Of a DNA stretch of 64,000 nucleotides, positions 46,105-59,073 are shown piece after piece. Where the stretch lies: positions 8,401,254 through 8,465,253 of the forward strand of contig OX442415.1 in NCBI GenBank assembly GCA_949361645.1, read 5' to 3'. How positions within the stretch are numbered: position 1 is the stretch's first letter; every line of letters begins with the position of its first letter. This stretch comes from Spongilla lacustris. Lineage: Eukaryota; Porifera; Demospongiae; Spongillida; Spongillidae. Made by a program: the position numbers and the translations under genes. The notes below the pieces were generated by a model, which had not been told where the DNA came from, ran no database searches, and saw only the letters and a list, made by a program, of their open reading frames with translations.

Positions 46105-49100
46105 CTTGCTGGGGACTAGGCCCATCTCTGCCAATGGGTCAGGTGAGATAGCCATGACACAAGTGAAAAATCATTCAGGAGTGTTGTCCCCTTGTTTCTA
46201 CACCAGTACCAAATGTCCTGAGCATTGGAAAAAGTTTGGTACTCAGGTTAACCAGAAAGTAAGGTTTCGTGCTGGGGACTAGGCCCATCTCTGCCAATGG
46301 GTCAGGTGAAATACCCATGGCACAAGTGAAAAATCATCCAGTAGTGTTGCCCCCTTGTTTCTACACCAGTACCAAATGTCCTGAGCATTGGGAAAAGTTT
46401 AGTACTCAGGTTAACCAGAAAGTAAGGTTTCTTGCTGGGGACTAGGCCAATCTCTGCCAATGGGTCAGGTGAGATAGACATGACACAAGTAAAAAATCAT
46501 TCAGGAGTGTTGTCCTCTTGTTTCTACACCATTGCCAAATGTCCTGAGCATTGTAAAATGTTTGGTACTCAGGTTAACCAGAAAGTAAGGTTTCTTGCTG
46601 GGGACTAGGCCCATCTCTGCCAATGGGTCAGGTGAGATAGACATGACACAAGTAAAAAATCATTCAGGAGTGTTGTCCCCTTGTTTCTACACAATTGCCA
46701 AATGTCCTGAGCATTGGTTAACCAGAAAGTAAGGTTTCGTGCTGGGGACTAGGCCCATCTCTGCCAATGGGTCAGGTGAGATAGCCATAACACAAGTAAA
46801 AACTCATTCAGGAGTGTCGTCCCCTTGTTTCTACACCATTGCCAAATGTTCTGAGCATTGGAAAAAGTTTGGTACTCAGGTTAACCAGAAAGTAAAGTTT
46901 TCTGCTGGTGACTAGGCCCATCTCTGCCAATGGGTCAGGTGAAATAGCCATGACACAAGTTAAAAATCATTCAGGAGTGTTGTCCACTTGTTTCTACACC
47001 ATTGCCAAATGTCCTGAGCATTGGAAAAAGTTTGGTACTCAGGTTAACCAGAAAGTAAGGTTTCTTGCTGGGGACTAGGCCCATCTCTGCCAATGGGTCA
47101 GGTGAGATAGCCATGACACAAGTAAAAAATCATTCAGGAGTGTTGTCCCCTTGTTTCTACATCATTGCCAAATGTCCTGAGCATTGGAAAAAGTTTGGTA
47201 CTCAGGTTAACCAGAAAGTAAGGTTTCTTGCTGGGGACTAGGCCCATCTCTGCCAATGGGTCAGGTGAGATAGCCATGACACAAGTAAAAAATCATTCAG
47301 GAGTGTTGTCCCCTTGTTTCTACACCATTGCCAAATGTTCTGAGCATTGGATGGTACTCAGGTTAACCAGAAAGTAAGGTTTCTTGCTGGGGACTAGGCC
47401 CATCTCTGCCAATGGGTCAGGTCAGATAGCCATGACACAAGTTAAAAATCATTCAGGAGTGTTGTCCCCTTGTTTCTACACCATTTCGAAATGTCCTGAG
47501 CATTGGGAAAAGTTTAGTACTCAGGTTAACCAGAATGTAAGGTTTCCTGCTGGGGACTAGGCCCATCTCTGCCAATGGGTCAGGTGAAATACCCATGGCA
47601 CAAATGAAAAATCATCCAGTAGTGTTGCCCCCTTGTTTCTACACCAGTACCAAATGTCCTGAGCATTTGGAAAAGTTTAATACTCAGGTTAACCAGAAAG
47701 TAAGGTTTCTTGCTGGGGACTAGACCCATCTCTGCCAATGGGTCAGGTGAGATAGACATGACACAAGTAAAAAATCATTCAGGAGTGTTGTCCCCTTGTT
47801 TCTATACCATTGCCAAATGTCCTGAGCATTGGAAAAAGTTTGGTACTCAGGTTAACCAGAAAGTAAGGTTTCCTGCTAGGGACTAGGCCCATCTCGGCCA
47901 ATGGGTCAGGTGAGATAGCCATGACAAAAGTAAAATATCATTCAGGAGTTTTATCCTCTAGTTTCTACACCATAGCCAAATAAGTTTGTTACTCAGGTTA
48001 ACCAGAAAGTAAGGTTTCTTGCTGGGGACTAGGCCCATCTCTGCCAATGGGTCAGGTGAGATAGCCATGACACAAGTAAAAAATCATTCAGGAGTGTTGT
48101 CCTCTTGTTTCTACACCATTGCCAAATGTCCTGAGCATTGGAAAAAGTTTGGTACTCAGGTTAACCAGAAAGTAAGGTTTCATGCTGGGGACTAGGCCCA
48201 TCTCTGCCAATGGGTCAGGTGAGATAGCCATAACACAAGTAAAAACTCATTCAGGAGTGTTGTCCCCTTGTTTCTACACCATTGCCAAATGTCCTGAGCA
48301 TTGGAAAAAGTTTGGTACTCAGGTTAACCAGAAAGTCTGCTGGGGACTAGGCCCATCTCTGCCAATGGGTCAGATGAGATAGCCATGACTCAAGTAAAAA
48401 ATCATTCAGGAGTGTTGTCCACTTGTTTCTACACCATTGCCAAATGTTCTGAGCATTGGAAAAAGTTTGGTACTCAGGTTAACCAGAAAGTAAGGTTTCC
48501 TGCTGGGGACTAGGTCCATCTCTGCCAATGGGTCAGGTGAGATAGCCATGACACAAGTAAAAAATCATTCAGGAGTGTTGTCCCCTTGTTTCTACACCAT
48601 TGCCAAATGTCCTGAGCATTGGAAAAAGTTTGGTACTCAGGTTAACCAGAAAGTAAGGTTTCTTGCTGGGGACTAGGCCCATCTCTGCCAATGGGTCAGG
48701 TCAGATAGCCATGACACAAGTAAAATATCATTCAGGAGTGTTGTCCCCTTGTTTCTACACCATTGCCAAATGTCCTGAGCATTGGGAAAAGTTTAGTACT
48801 CAGGTTAACCAGAAAGTAAGGTTTCCTGCTGGGGACTAGGCCCATCTCTGCCAATGGGTCAGGTGAAATACCCATGGCACAAATGAAAAATCATCCAGTA
48901 GTGTTGCCCCCTTGTTTCTACACCAGGACCAAATGTCCTGAGCATTGGGAAAAGTTTAGTACTCAGGTTAACCAGAAAGTAAGGTTTCTTGCTGGGGACT
49001 AGGCCCATCTCTGCCAATGGGTCAGGTGAGATAGCCATGACCAAAAAATCATTCAGGAGTGTTGTCCACTTGTTTCTACACCATTGCCAAATGTCCTGAG

Positions 49101-51400
49101 CATTGGAAAAAGTTCAGGTTAACCAGAAAGTAAGGTTTCGTGCTGGGGACTAGGCCCATCTCTGCCAATGGTTCAGGTGAGATAGCCATAACACAAGTAA
49201 AAACTCATTCAGGAGTTTTATCCCCTAGTTTCTACACCATAGCCAAATGTCCTGAGCATTTGGAAAAGTTTGTTACACAGGTTAACCAGAAAGTAAGGTT
49301 TCTTGCTGGGGACTAGGCCCATCTCTGCCAATGGGTCAGGTGAGATAGCCATGACAAAAAAATCATTCAGGAGTGTTGTCCACTTGTTTCTACACCATTG
49401 CCAAATGTCCTGAGCATTGGAAAAAGTTCAGGTTAACCAGAAAGTAAGGTTTCGTGCTGGGGACTAGGCCCATCTCTGCCAATGGTTCAGGTGAGATAGC
49501 CATAACACAAGTAAAAACTCATTCAGGAGAGTTGTCCCCTTGTTTCTACACCATTGCCAAATGTCCTGAGCATTGGAAAAAGTTTGGTACTCAGGTTAAC
49601 CAGAAAGTAAAGTTTTCTGCTGGGGACTAGGCCCATCTCTGCCAATGGGTCAGGTGAGATAGCCATGACACAAGTAAAAAATCATTCAGGAGTGTTGTCC
49701 CCTTGTTTCTACACCATTGCCAAATGTCCTGAGCATTGGAAAAAGTTTGGTACTCAGGTTAACCAGAAAGTAAATTTTTCTGCTGGGGACTAGGCCCATC
49801 TCTGCCAATGGGTCAGGTGAGATAGCCATGACTCAAGTAAAAAATCATTCAGGAGTGTTGTCCACTTGTTTCTACACCATTGCCAAATGTTCTGAGCATT
49901 GGAAAAAGTTTGGTACTCAGGTTAACCAGAAAGTAAGGTTTCCTGCTGGGGACTAGGTCCATCTCTGCCAATGGGTCAGGTGAGATAGCCATGACACAAG
50001 TAAAAAATCATTCAGGAGTGTTGTCCCCTTGTTTCTACACCATTGCCAAATGTCCTGAGCATTGGAAAAAGTTTGGTACTCAGGTTAACCAGAAAGTAAG
50101 GTTTCTTGCTGGGGACTAGGCCCATCTCTGCCAATGGGTCAGGTCAGATAGCCATGACACAAGTAAAAAATCATTCAGGAGTGCTGTCCCCTTGTTTCTA
50201 CACCATTGCCAAATGTCCTGAGCATTGGGAAAAGTTTAGTACTCAGGTTAACCAGAAAGTAAGGTTTCCTGCTGGGGACTAGGCCCATCTCTGCCAATGG
50301 GTCAGGTGAAATACCCATGGCACAAATGAAAAATCATCCAGTAGTGTTGCCCCCTTGTTTCTACACCAGGACCAAATGTCCTGAGCATTTGGAAAAGTTT
50401 AATACTCAGGTTAACCAGAAAGTAAGGTTTCTTGCTGGGGACTAGACCCATCTCTGCCAATGGGTCAGGTGAGATAGACATGACACAAGTAAAAAATCAT
50501 TCAGGAGTGTTGTCCCCTTGTTTCTATACCATTGCCAAATGTCCTGAGCATTGGAAAAAGTTTGGTACTCAGGTTAACCAGAAAGTAAGGTTTCCTGCTA
50601 GGGACTAGGCCCATCTCGGCCAATGGGTCAGGTGAGATAGCCATGACAAAAGTAAAATATCATTCAGGAGTTTTATCCTCTAGTTTCTACACCATAGCCA
50701 AATAAGTTTGTTACTCAGGTTAACCAGAAAGTAAGGTTTCTTGCTGGGGACTAGGCCCATCTCTGCCAATGGGTCAGGTGAGATAGCCATGACAAAAAAA
50801 TCATTCAGGAGTGTTGTCCACTTGTTTCTACACCATTGCCAAATGTCCTGAGCATTGGAAAAAGTTCAGGTTAACCAGAAAGTAAGGTTTCGTGCTGGGG
50901 ACTAGGCCCATCTCTGCCAATGGTTCAGGTGAGATAGCCATAACACAAGTAAAAACTCATTCAGGAGAGTTGTCCCCTTGTTTCTACACCATTGCCAAAT
51001 GTCCTGAGCATTGGAAAAAGTTTGGTACTCAGGTTAACCAGAAAGTAAAGTTTTCTGCTGGGGACTAGGCCCATCTCTGCCAATGGGTCAGGTGAGATAG
51101 CCATGACACAAGTAAAAAATCATTCAGGAGTGTTGTCCCCTTGTTTCTACACCATTGCCAAATGTCCTGAGCATTGGAAAAAGTTTGGTACTCAGGTTAA
51201 CCAGAAAGTAAGGTTTCCTGCTGGGGACTAGGCCCATCTCTACCAAAGGGTCAGGTGAGATAGCCATGACACAAGTAAAAAATCATTCAGGAGTGTTGTC
51301 CCCTTGTTTCTACACCAGTACCAAATGTCCTGAGCATTGGAAAAAGTTTGGTACTTAGGTTAACCAAAAAGTAAGGTTTCTTGCTGGGACGTCTAGGTCC
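46105..51400 (+). repeat. Satellite array, about 161-bp unit, about 33 units
   Basis: The unit has GCTGGGGACTAGGCCCATCT, CTGCCAATGGGTCAGGTGAG, ATCATTCAGGAGTGTTGTCC, CCTTGTTTCTACACCATTGC and GGTTAACCAGAAAGTAAGG, repeating every 161-163 bp with some shortened units (for example 144 bp). Variant units recur in order about 2.72 kb apart (for example 47873 and 50594, with CTCGGCCAATGGG and TTTTATCCTCTAG), showing a duplicated block of about 17 units. The final unit (51380-51500) is diverged. Confidence 0.95.
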
Positions 51401-51938
51401 ATTTCTGGCAATGAGTCAGGTGAGATAGTAGTAACCCTAGGCCTTGCATAAAGCCATTGTGAAGTGTTGTCCGCATGTTTGTGCACCCTTTGCACATGTT
51501 CTGGGCTCAGGGAATAGTCTGGTACATGTCCTTACACCAAATGATCTATCGTGAATAGTATTAGCAAATTACGCGTTATTGATTTGCGCCAATAATTTCA
51601 GCACTATTACGCGGAGATGGACAGGAGGTCGGACGTCAGATAAGTTGAAAAGTTATAGTACTGACGTAGTCAGTCCCATAGGCTTTAGCACCAAAGTCGG
51701 GCAGAGGCTCACCGTAAGATCCGCAGTGGGCGTTACAGTTCTGTACTCTCACGCCGATGTAAGACGGATTACTAGTACATCAGCACGAGCCCGTACCAGC
51801 CACCAGTTTTTGGAGGTGCCAGCGTCTTTTTTTGTCACAGCCTGGTCAGGTTATTCCAAGACATCTGATTCCGTCAGCGCATCTTTACTGCGCGTCATCG
51901 TTTGAGTGTCTGCGGGTAGGATTTGAAACAGAAAACAT

Positions 51939-52790
51939 GATTGAAGGCAAGGTAATGGATGGCTGATGTGCTTGGAGTACAAACATCCAAAATTCTATCT
52001 ACGCAGTGTTCTCCAATAAGTGCTCCCCATCCACCCACGTAGCAGAGATCTGCCCTGCCTGTGAGAGGTGCCATCTCTTCCTTCCCTGGAAGGACTGCAA
52101 ATGATTGTAACAAGGTACGTACTGAGACATTTTTACACACTCTCCTTACACTCTGTTTCTCATCCTCATAAGAAAGCATTGAAGGCAAGGTAATGGATGA
52201 CTGATGTGTGCTAGGAGTACACACATCCAAACATCTCTCTACGCAGTGTTCTCCAATAAGTGCTCCCCATCCATCCACGTAGCAGAGATCTGCCCTGCCT
52301 GTGAGAGGTGCCATCTCTTCATTCACTGGAAGGACTGCAAATGATTGTAACAAGGTACGTACTGAGACATTTTTACACACTCTGTTTCTCATCCTCATAA
52401 GAAAGCATTGAAGGCAAGGTAATGGATGACTGATATGTGCTTGGAGTACACACATCCAAACATCTCTCTACGCAGTGTTCTCCAATAAGTGCTCCCCTGT
52501 ACTGCGTGTGAGTGGTGCCATCTCTTCCTTCCCTGGAAGGACTCTCATTTGATCAAGTGAGAAGGTATGTACTGAGACATTCTTACACACTCTCCTTACA
52601 CGCTGTTTCGCATTTTCATGAGAAAGCATTGTCTTGTATTGAAGGCTAGGTAATGGATGACTTATGTGTGCTTGGAGTACACACATTCAAACTTCTCTCT
52701 ACACAGTGTTCTCCAATAAGTGCTCCCCCGTACTGTGTATGAGAGGTGCCATCTCTTCCTTCCCTGGAAGGACTCTAATTTGATCAAGCG
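51939..52790 (-). repeat. Four-unit tandem repeat (about 230-240 bp) with open minus-strand frame
   Basis: ATTGAAGGCAAGGTAATGGA recurs at about 51940, 52178, 52406 and 52638. On the minus strand the two leftmost units give a continuous frame (51895-52455) repeating NVSVRTLLQSFAVLP, EEMAPLTGRADLCYV and GWGALIGEHCV. The third and fourth units lack part of this (no GRADLCYV segment). Unit length is not a multiple of three and the frame shifts relative to the repeat between units, so coding is doubtful. It may be a duplicated exon or only a satellite. No known family was recognised. Confidence 0.7.
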
Positions 52791-52799
52791 AATGATTGC

Positions 52800-53910
52800 A
52801 CTTTTACGATACAAAGTTTATGCATATGTTTTTCATTTATGACCATCTGATCACGTGATTGCAAAACCGAGGGCGTGGATTTATGCCGTTCTCACGTGAG
52901 CAAAGATATAGTATTATCAGTATTACGTGAATGTGTAGTGCACTATTTACACTTAGTGCCATTCACTGCTAGTAAAAACGAGTGTGCGCCACTTCTATTA
53001 ACGAGTGCCCTGTTAATGTTGCATGGCACTAGATAAAACTAGACTTTTTTTTTGCTGTACATGCATGTGTGTGCTCGTGCGATGCGTACATGTTAGCTTG
53101 CTGGCACACGGAGTTGCGTATTATTATATAGACTTGACTTCCACTACACATGTATATACTATTATGCTTTACCGGTTCCTTTCTAATTGTCCGCACAATG
53201 TGCCCTGGGCGTTTAAACAGTTCTGCAATTTTGCATCCGGTATGTAGCAACGTGACTTGAACAGCTTCAGACTCACTCGGACTGGCCTGGCAAAACTCCA
53301 TATGGTAGGATGATTATTTACCTAACCTTTTATGATGTAGACGTACGAACGTACGCGCGTCCTTTCAATTACCGCAATGGCCAGTGTTCGCGCTGCGTGC
53401 AAGCGATAGCAACTCAGTAAGTAACGGTGGATTATTCAATCTTACTGCGATCTCGATTTTGTCCCCATGCAAGGTCACCATGATGGACTAATGCTGCGTG
53501 TTTTGAACGAACTAGGCCCTGAACTATATACCTATTACTGACATAGGTAAGGTTTTTTTTTTTACCCCGTCTCATACACACTAACACAGTTCTTCGGTCA
53601 TGCAGTTCCGTTACCATCGGAGAAGCTAATTGTGGCTGTTCGGTACTTTATAAGGCAGAAGGCTGTAGCAGCGAAGGTCGTATATGCAGCACAGTTACGT
53701 TATTCGAGGTAATGTACATATAGTTTATTTGTTATTGTACATGCACACAGGGATCCTGGGAATTCAAGGCAATTCAAGGGTGCAAGCAAGTTGCTTGCAC
53801 ATGCAAGGCAGCATCCCTATCCGAGAAAAGTGAGGAGGTAAGGTTTTATCTTATTGGCAACAATCTCAGATCGTGTATTGCATTATCAGAAATAGAAGAC
53901 GCGCGGACAG
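52800..53910. other. Intergenic stretch, nothing recognised
   Basis: No gene or bounded element seen; short chance frames only. Confidence 0.45.
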
Positions 53911-53921
53911 AAACAGGCCTA

Positions 53922-55400
53922 CAGTGGAAACCATCACACTTGCTCCTATAATTTTTTTGTACTGTTATTTTGTTCACTTGAATATATTTCAATAACAATG
54001 AGATCAAATGGAAATCTGACAACGCAGGTATAGTGTACAACTATTTTTCAATATATACTGAAAGTTAAAAAGCATCACGTGACTATTTACTTTTGTTATT
54101 AACACTTGTTGTGACCCCAGTACAAAAAAAATTGTGAACATAATTCCTCCTCCTGTAGGCAATAGATCTTGACCATATTCGCAATGCATCTAAAGAACAA
54201 GCATTAGCAACCTTTGGCCGAGTCGGTTTTTAAGTCCGGTAAATAGTTACGGTATTATCGAGCTAGGTATGCGTTTTTAGCTCGTAAAAGCTTAGCGATG
54301 CTATTTCGTAGTACGCTCTCACTGGACTGCTATATTTCGCTTCCGAGTCGTCACATGTTAGATCTATCGCGAAATCGTACTTGGGAGGCAATAGACCCTT
54401 CTTTGCCGTTAAAAAAGTGCCATCAGAGCTGAGTACCTGAAAACCTCCGCCATATCGCGATGAATTACATTTGAAACGTCATCATTTCGTCATTTTGTAT
54501 CGTGAATATATTTATAATGTGACGATAATACGAATGGATGCAAGGGATTGTGAAAATGGTTCTTAACCTAGCGATGCTGCATCTTGCAGCCACTCACGGC
54601 GAACGTTTAGTAAATCAGTAGCATCAAATTGGGAAGCTTTATGGACCATCAAGACATTCGCCCAAAGCTTCGAATCCTAGATGGCAGCTTCCAAATAGCT
54701 AATTGGGTACGCTTCCCTTCCAGCTTTAGAGTTGCCTCTTGCTTTTTGACGTTTCTTGTAACCTGCCCAATTTGATGCTATATTATCTCTGCCGATACGT
54801 CACATTATAAATATATTCACGATACAAAATGATGCAATGATGACGTTTCAAATGTAATTCATCGCGATATGGCGGAGGTTTTCAGGTACTCAGCTCTGAT
54901 GGCACTTTTTTAACGGCAAAGAAGGGTCTATTGCCTCCCAAGTACGATTTCGCAATAGACCTAACATGTGACGACTCGGAAGCGAAATATAGCAGTCCAG
55001 TGAGAGCGTACTACGAAATAGCATCGCTAAGCTTTTACGAGCTAAAAACGCATATCTAGCTCGATAATACCGTAACTATTTACCGGACTTAAAAACCGAC
55101 TCGGCCAAAGGTTGCTAATGCTTGTTCTTTAGATATATTGCGAATATGGTCAAGATCTATTGCCTACAGGAGAAGGAATTATGCTCACAATTTTTTTTGT
55201 ACTGGGGTCACAACAAGTGTTAATAACAAAAGTAAATAGTCACGTGATGCTTTTTAACTTTCAGTATATATTGAAAAATAGTTGTACACTATACCTGCCT
55301 TGTCAGATTTTCATTTGATCTCATTGTTATTGAAATATATTCAAGTGAACAAAATAACAGTACAAAAAAATTATAGGAGCAAGTGTGATGGTTTCCACTG
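53922..55400. mobile_element. Long foldback element (arms about 600 bp, loop about 270 bp)
   Basis: The left arm starts CAGTGGAAACCATCACACTT and the right arm ends AAGTGTGATGGTTTCCACTG. The arms pair through GCATCACGTGACTATTTAC, CCGAGTCGGTTTTTAAGTCC, GCGAAATCGTACTTGGGAGG and CATATCGCGATGAATTAC to the inner edge (about 54524/54798). A few mismatches separate the arms. The CAGTG ends are hAT-like, but the flanks CAGGCCTA and CATATAGT are not a target duplication. No transposase frame in arms or loop. Confidence 0.85.
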
Positions 55401-55443
55401 CATATAGTTGGAGAGGGAATTGACGCACAAAACGGAAGAGAAA

Positions 55444-55585
<142 letters not shown>

Positions 55586-56079
55586 GTGTCTTTGTCTAAT
55601 TTGAGATTCACATAAACTTAAAAGTGGTTTATTTGCGAGCGAGGCGCGGTGTCAAAATGTATGGCGTCGATCGGCAGGCTGCATGTACTACGTACGGGGT
55701 GGGCTGAAAGCTCGTACATGCAGAGTAGGTAGACAATCAAAACGGGGCCAGGTAAACGGTCGTACGGTGTTGTTAGACGATCCGAACAACTCGTACGGGG
55801 TAGGCAGACGAATTATCAGCGTGTGACCAAACGAGCCTCGCTTCCACGGCCGTTTCCTATCGGTCCGCACACGTGTACTGTCATCGTACAACCGGCTAAC
55901 ATCGGATCCAATTGGATCCGTGCGCAAGAACGTGCAGAGGCGAGCCCGGAATCATGCAAGTGAACCGCTGTGTTTGAGACAGCGTTTTATAATGGTTAGC
56001 CCTTACTTCCAATTCATTCCATACTAAATACACTTTCCCTTTACCTCGCTCCCCTGCTCCCCATGTGTCTCCTTAAGGC

Positions 56080-56850
56080 ATGTTCCTCCCCCTCGTACTG
56101 CCTCCTCCCCATCGCCACTTATTCACAGCATCTACAGAGCACTGTATGCTCTCAAACATGGCAGCAGTCAGGCTGACCACCACAGCAGCACCTGTCTCCT
56201 CCCACAAGACACCACACAGCACCTTGCTGGTGTGGAGAGGCATCTACTAGGGCCTGGATACAAGGAAGTAAGATGGTGGTCTGGGGAGGAGATTGAAATG
56301 ACCCGGGGCCCTACACATCACTAATGGCTCACTTGCTCTGGAAGCCAAGCTAGAACATGTCCTGTGCCAAAGTTACCACTCCCCAGGTTTCTTTGATTCC
56401 ACTGCATGGTGCCAGTTTCAGTTTCAGAACTAGCTATTCACCCTCCTTCCTAATAGCTCTTTCACCCTTTGAGTCCCAGTGCCCATTTGATGGATGCATG
56501 TCCATATAACACATGTGGTGTGTGTGTGCTGCTTACTGCTTGTAAGTCCTGTTGTGTGTACCAGCTTGGCCAACTCCTCCCCAGACTATGCATGTAAATT
56601 AATAAGGCAAACATACTCCCTCTTGTCACCTCCCCACTGCAGCCATATTAATATCAGCACCTGAGCCCTCTGATCAGTAGCAACAAAGGAAAGGTCTGGG
56701 AACTGGTCATGGAGGACTGTACTGTGGACCAGTGATAGCTCCTCCTTGGGGACCAACCCCATTAGCAGGGAGCACAACATTGGCCTATAGGAGGCCATGA
56801 AGCTGATCCATGCTAAAGATATAAAGTACATGTATAAATAACAATAATAA
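56080..56850 (-). other. Possible decayed or unrecognised coding exons
   Basis: Two minus-strand frames look more protein-like than their surroundings. One (from an acceptor-like TCTTTAG at about 56822) contains FMASYRPMLCSLLMGLVPKE and HDQFPDLSFVATDQ. The other (from about 56243) contains KVLCGVLWEETGAAVVVSLT and AAMFESIQCSVDAV. No family was recognised and no full gene could be assembled. This may be chance or a broken gene. Confidence 0.2.
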
Positions 56851-57041
56851 TAAATTATATAATTATATATATATAAATCGAGGGGACATTTTCATTGAAA
56901 CTCTCCCATATAATGTAATATAATATAATATGCAATACTCGAGATGTGACAGCACTAATTCGTTCATCTGTAAAGGAAAACTAAAAAAAAAAAAACAGCA
57001 TAACACTTGAAATACCGGCACAATAAAAACACTACGCTACA

Positions 57042-59041
57042 TTACAACATCTCCCTGACTACTTTAGGTACTTCTACCATCTCTTTAGTAAGGGTTGGGT
57101 GATGCTTTAGTACAAGACCAAGTTTAGTAGCCCCTCCAGCGGTGATGGTATTGCCTCTAAGGTAGAGTTTCTTCAGTTTAGAGTGTTCAAGACCTTTTGC
57201 CAGTGAACATATAGCATCATCATCCAGACCACACCCTCTAACCTCTAGGCTTTGCAATATTTTGTTGTTGGACAGTAGAAGTACTGAAAGGAATGACAAG
57301 ACATGTACTTCCTATAACAGAATACTACGGAGAATACCTTTAATCATCTATATTTCATGCATGAATGTACATGGACATTACATGTATCGATCATAACAGT
57401 GTACATTTATGCATGGTGATGACGGCAGTGTTGCCGCGATATATCGCGAAAGGCGATATATCGCGATTAAATGTTTATATCGCGAAAGGCGATATATCGC
57501 GATTAATCTTTAGTCATATCGCGAAATAAACGTGTACGGACGTAAGCAAAGATATACAGAAAATAAATTAGAAACGAGCAGAGAATAAGCATACATTTAG
57601 GTACCACAATGAGAATAGTTTACTATTACAGTTAAACCAGTTTAGTTTGAATTTTGCCTTAGAAATATACATTTGCCGATGCAGCCTTTCATGCAAGATG
57701 CCACGCCCCCACGGGCGCAACCTTTTCTTCTTAACGAAAATACCTAAGCAAAAATGCACACAAGTACTTGCTTGCTGGTTTAGCTATGGTAGGGACGTAT
57801 GGCTAATGATTTCTCCACCACAACAATGGATCATATTTTCTGAAATTTATTTCTGCTGACAGGCTGCTTGGAAACATTGCGCAAGCTATCTTGTAGCTAA
57901 AAACAATTGAGTTTTTTGTGCCATCCAAAGCCTCCGATACGGCAGTTTTGAAGGCTTTGCGATCAACGCTCATGATATCCTCTGTGGTAGCAAGTACATT
58001 TAGCGTAAGTACACGTATACCTGTACCATATCCTTCGTGGTAACCATAACTATTCTTTAATAACCAAGCGATAATTGATCATGAATAATTTAATATATCG
58101 CGATATTTATATCGCGATTAAATGCTCATATCGCGATATATCGCGATATAGACGATTAAAGATAAAAGTTATTTCGCGGCAACACTGGATGAGGGTAAAT
58201 AAATTCCTTTTTTCAACAAGCCAAAGCTTCTATTGCACTCGTTTTCAGCAGTAAGTTACAGGACATTTTCGCTCAGTAGGCAGGGGGCGTGGTCCGCTCA
58301 TCCAAAGTGCCAGCGAAGGCAAGTTCTACTAAAATATCCAGTACGTATATACCTGTCTGGATATACATGTAGTCATGGTATGCTATTTAGTAAAACAGGA
58401 AGAAAGATTCTTGAAGTCCGCCCACGCATAAATTTACTCGCGATAATACAATGTTAAAGGTTGCTATGACAACTATCAATTGAATTAATTTGCGGGATCG
58501 TTGAACAAAGATTATAAAGAGAATAGCTACAAGAAGCACCCAAAAGCGGCATGTTGTAATGTTAAAATTGAATTTGCCGAAATTTCTAATTCTACATGTA
58601 AATATAGTGTAGCCAGTCTTAACATACCTGAGAATGGTATGTCTGTTTGAGATACAAAAAGTGCAATATGCCTCATAATGTTACATGTAGTGTAATCTTC
58701 ACTCAAAACAAAGCAATTCTACTGATCCAGAGGGAATTAATCATTTTTCGGTTTGCCCCATATAATGGACTAAATTTCCCTGCGTGCGCTGCTAAAGATA
58801 CGAGTGCCAGAACAAGTGAGCGTTATAAATCTCTGTTGTCTGAAGTGTAAATCGTTGGCAGTTTTACTATAGATATTCACTGTAGGTATTCGACGGCTCT
58901 ATCCAAATATACTAACTAAAATCCAATTCATTCTACGTTACATACATACAACCTACTAACGTATATAGGTTCTGATTAAGGGATTCTAACGATTGGCGTA
59001 TACCAAATTAAAAATGGGGTCGACATGCAACTGAGAACAGT

Positions 59042-59073
<32 letters not shown>

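Noticed and set aside
51579..51905. Plus-strand open frame of 108 codons
   Set aside because: Ser/Thr/Arg-rich without a domain, at the edge of satellite DNA; likely chance.
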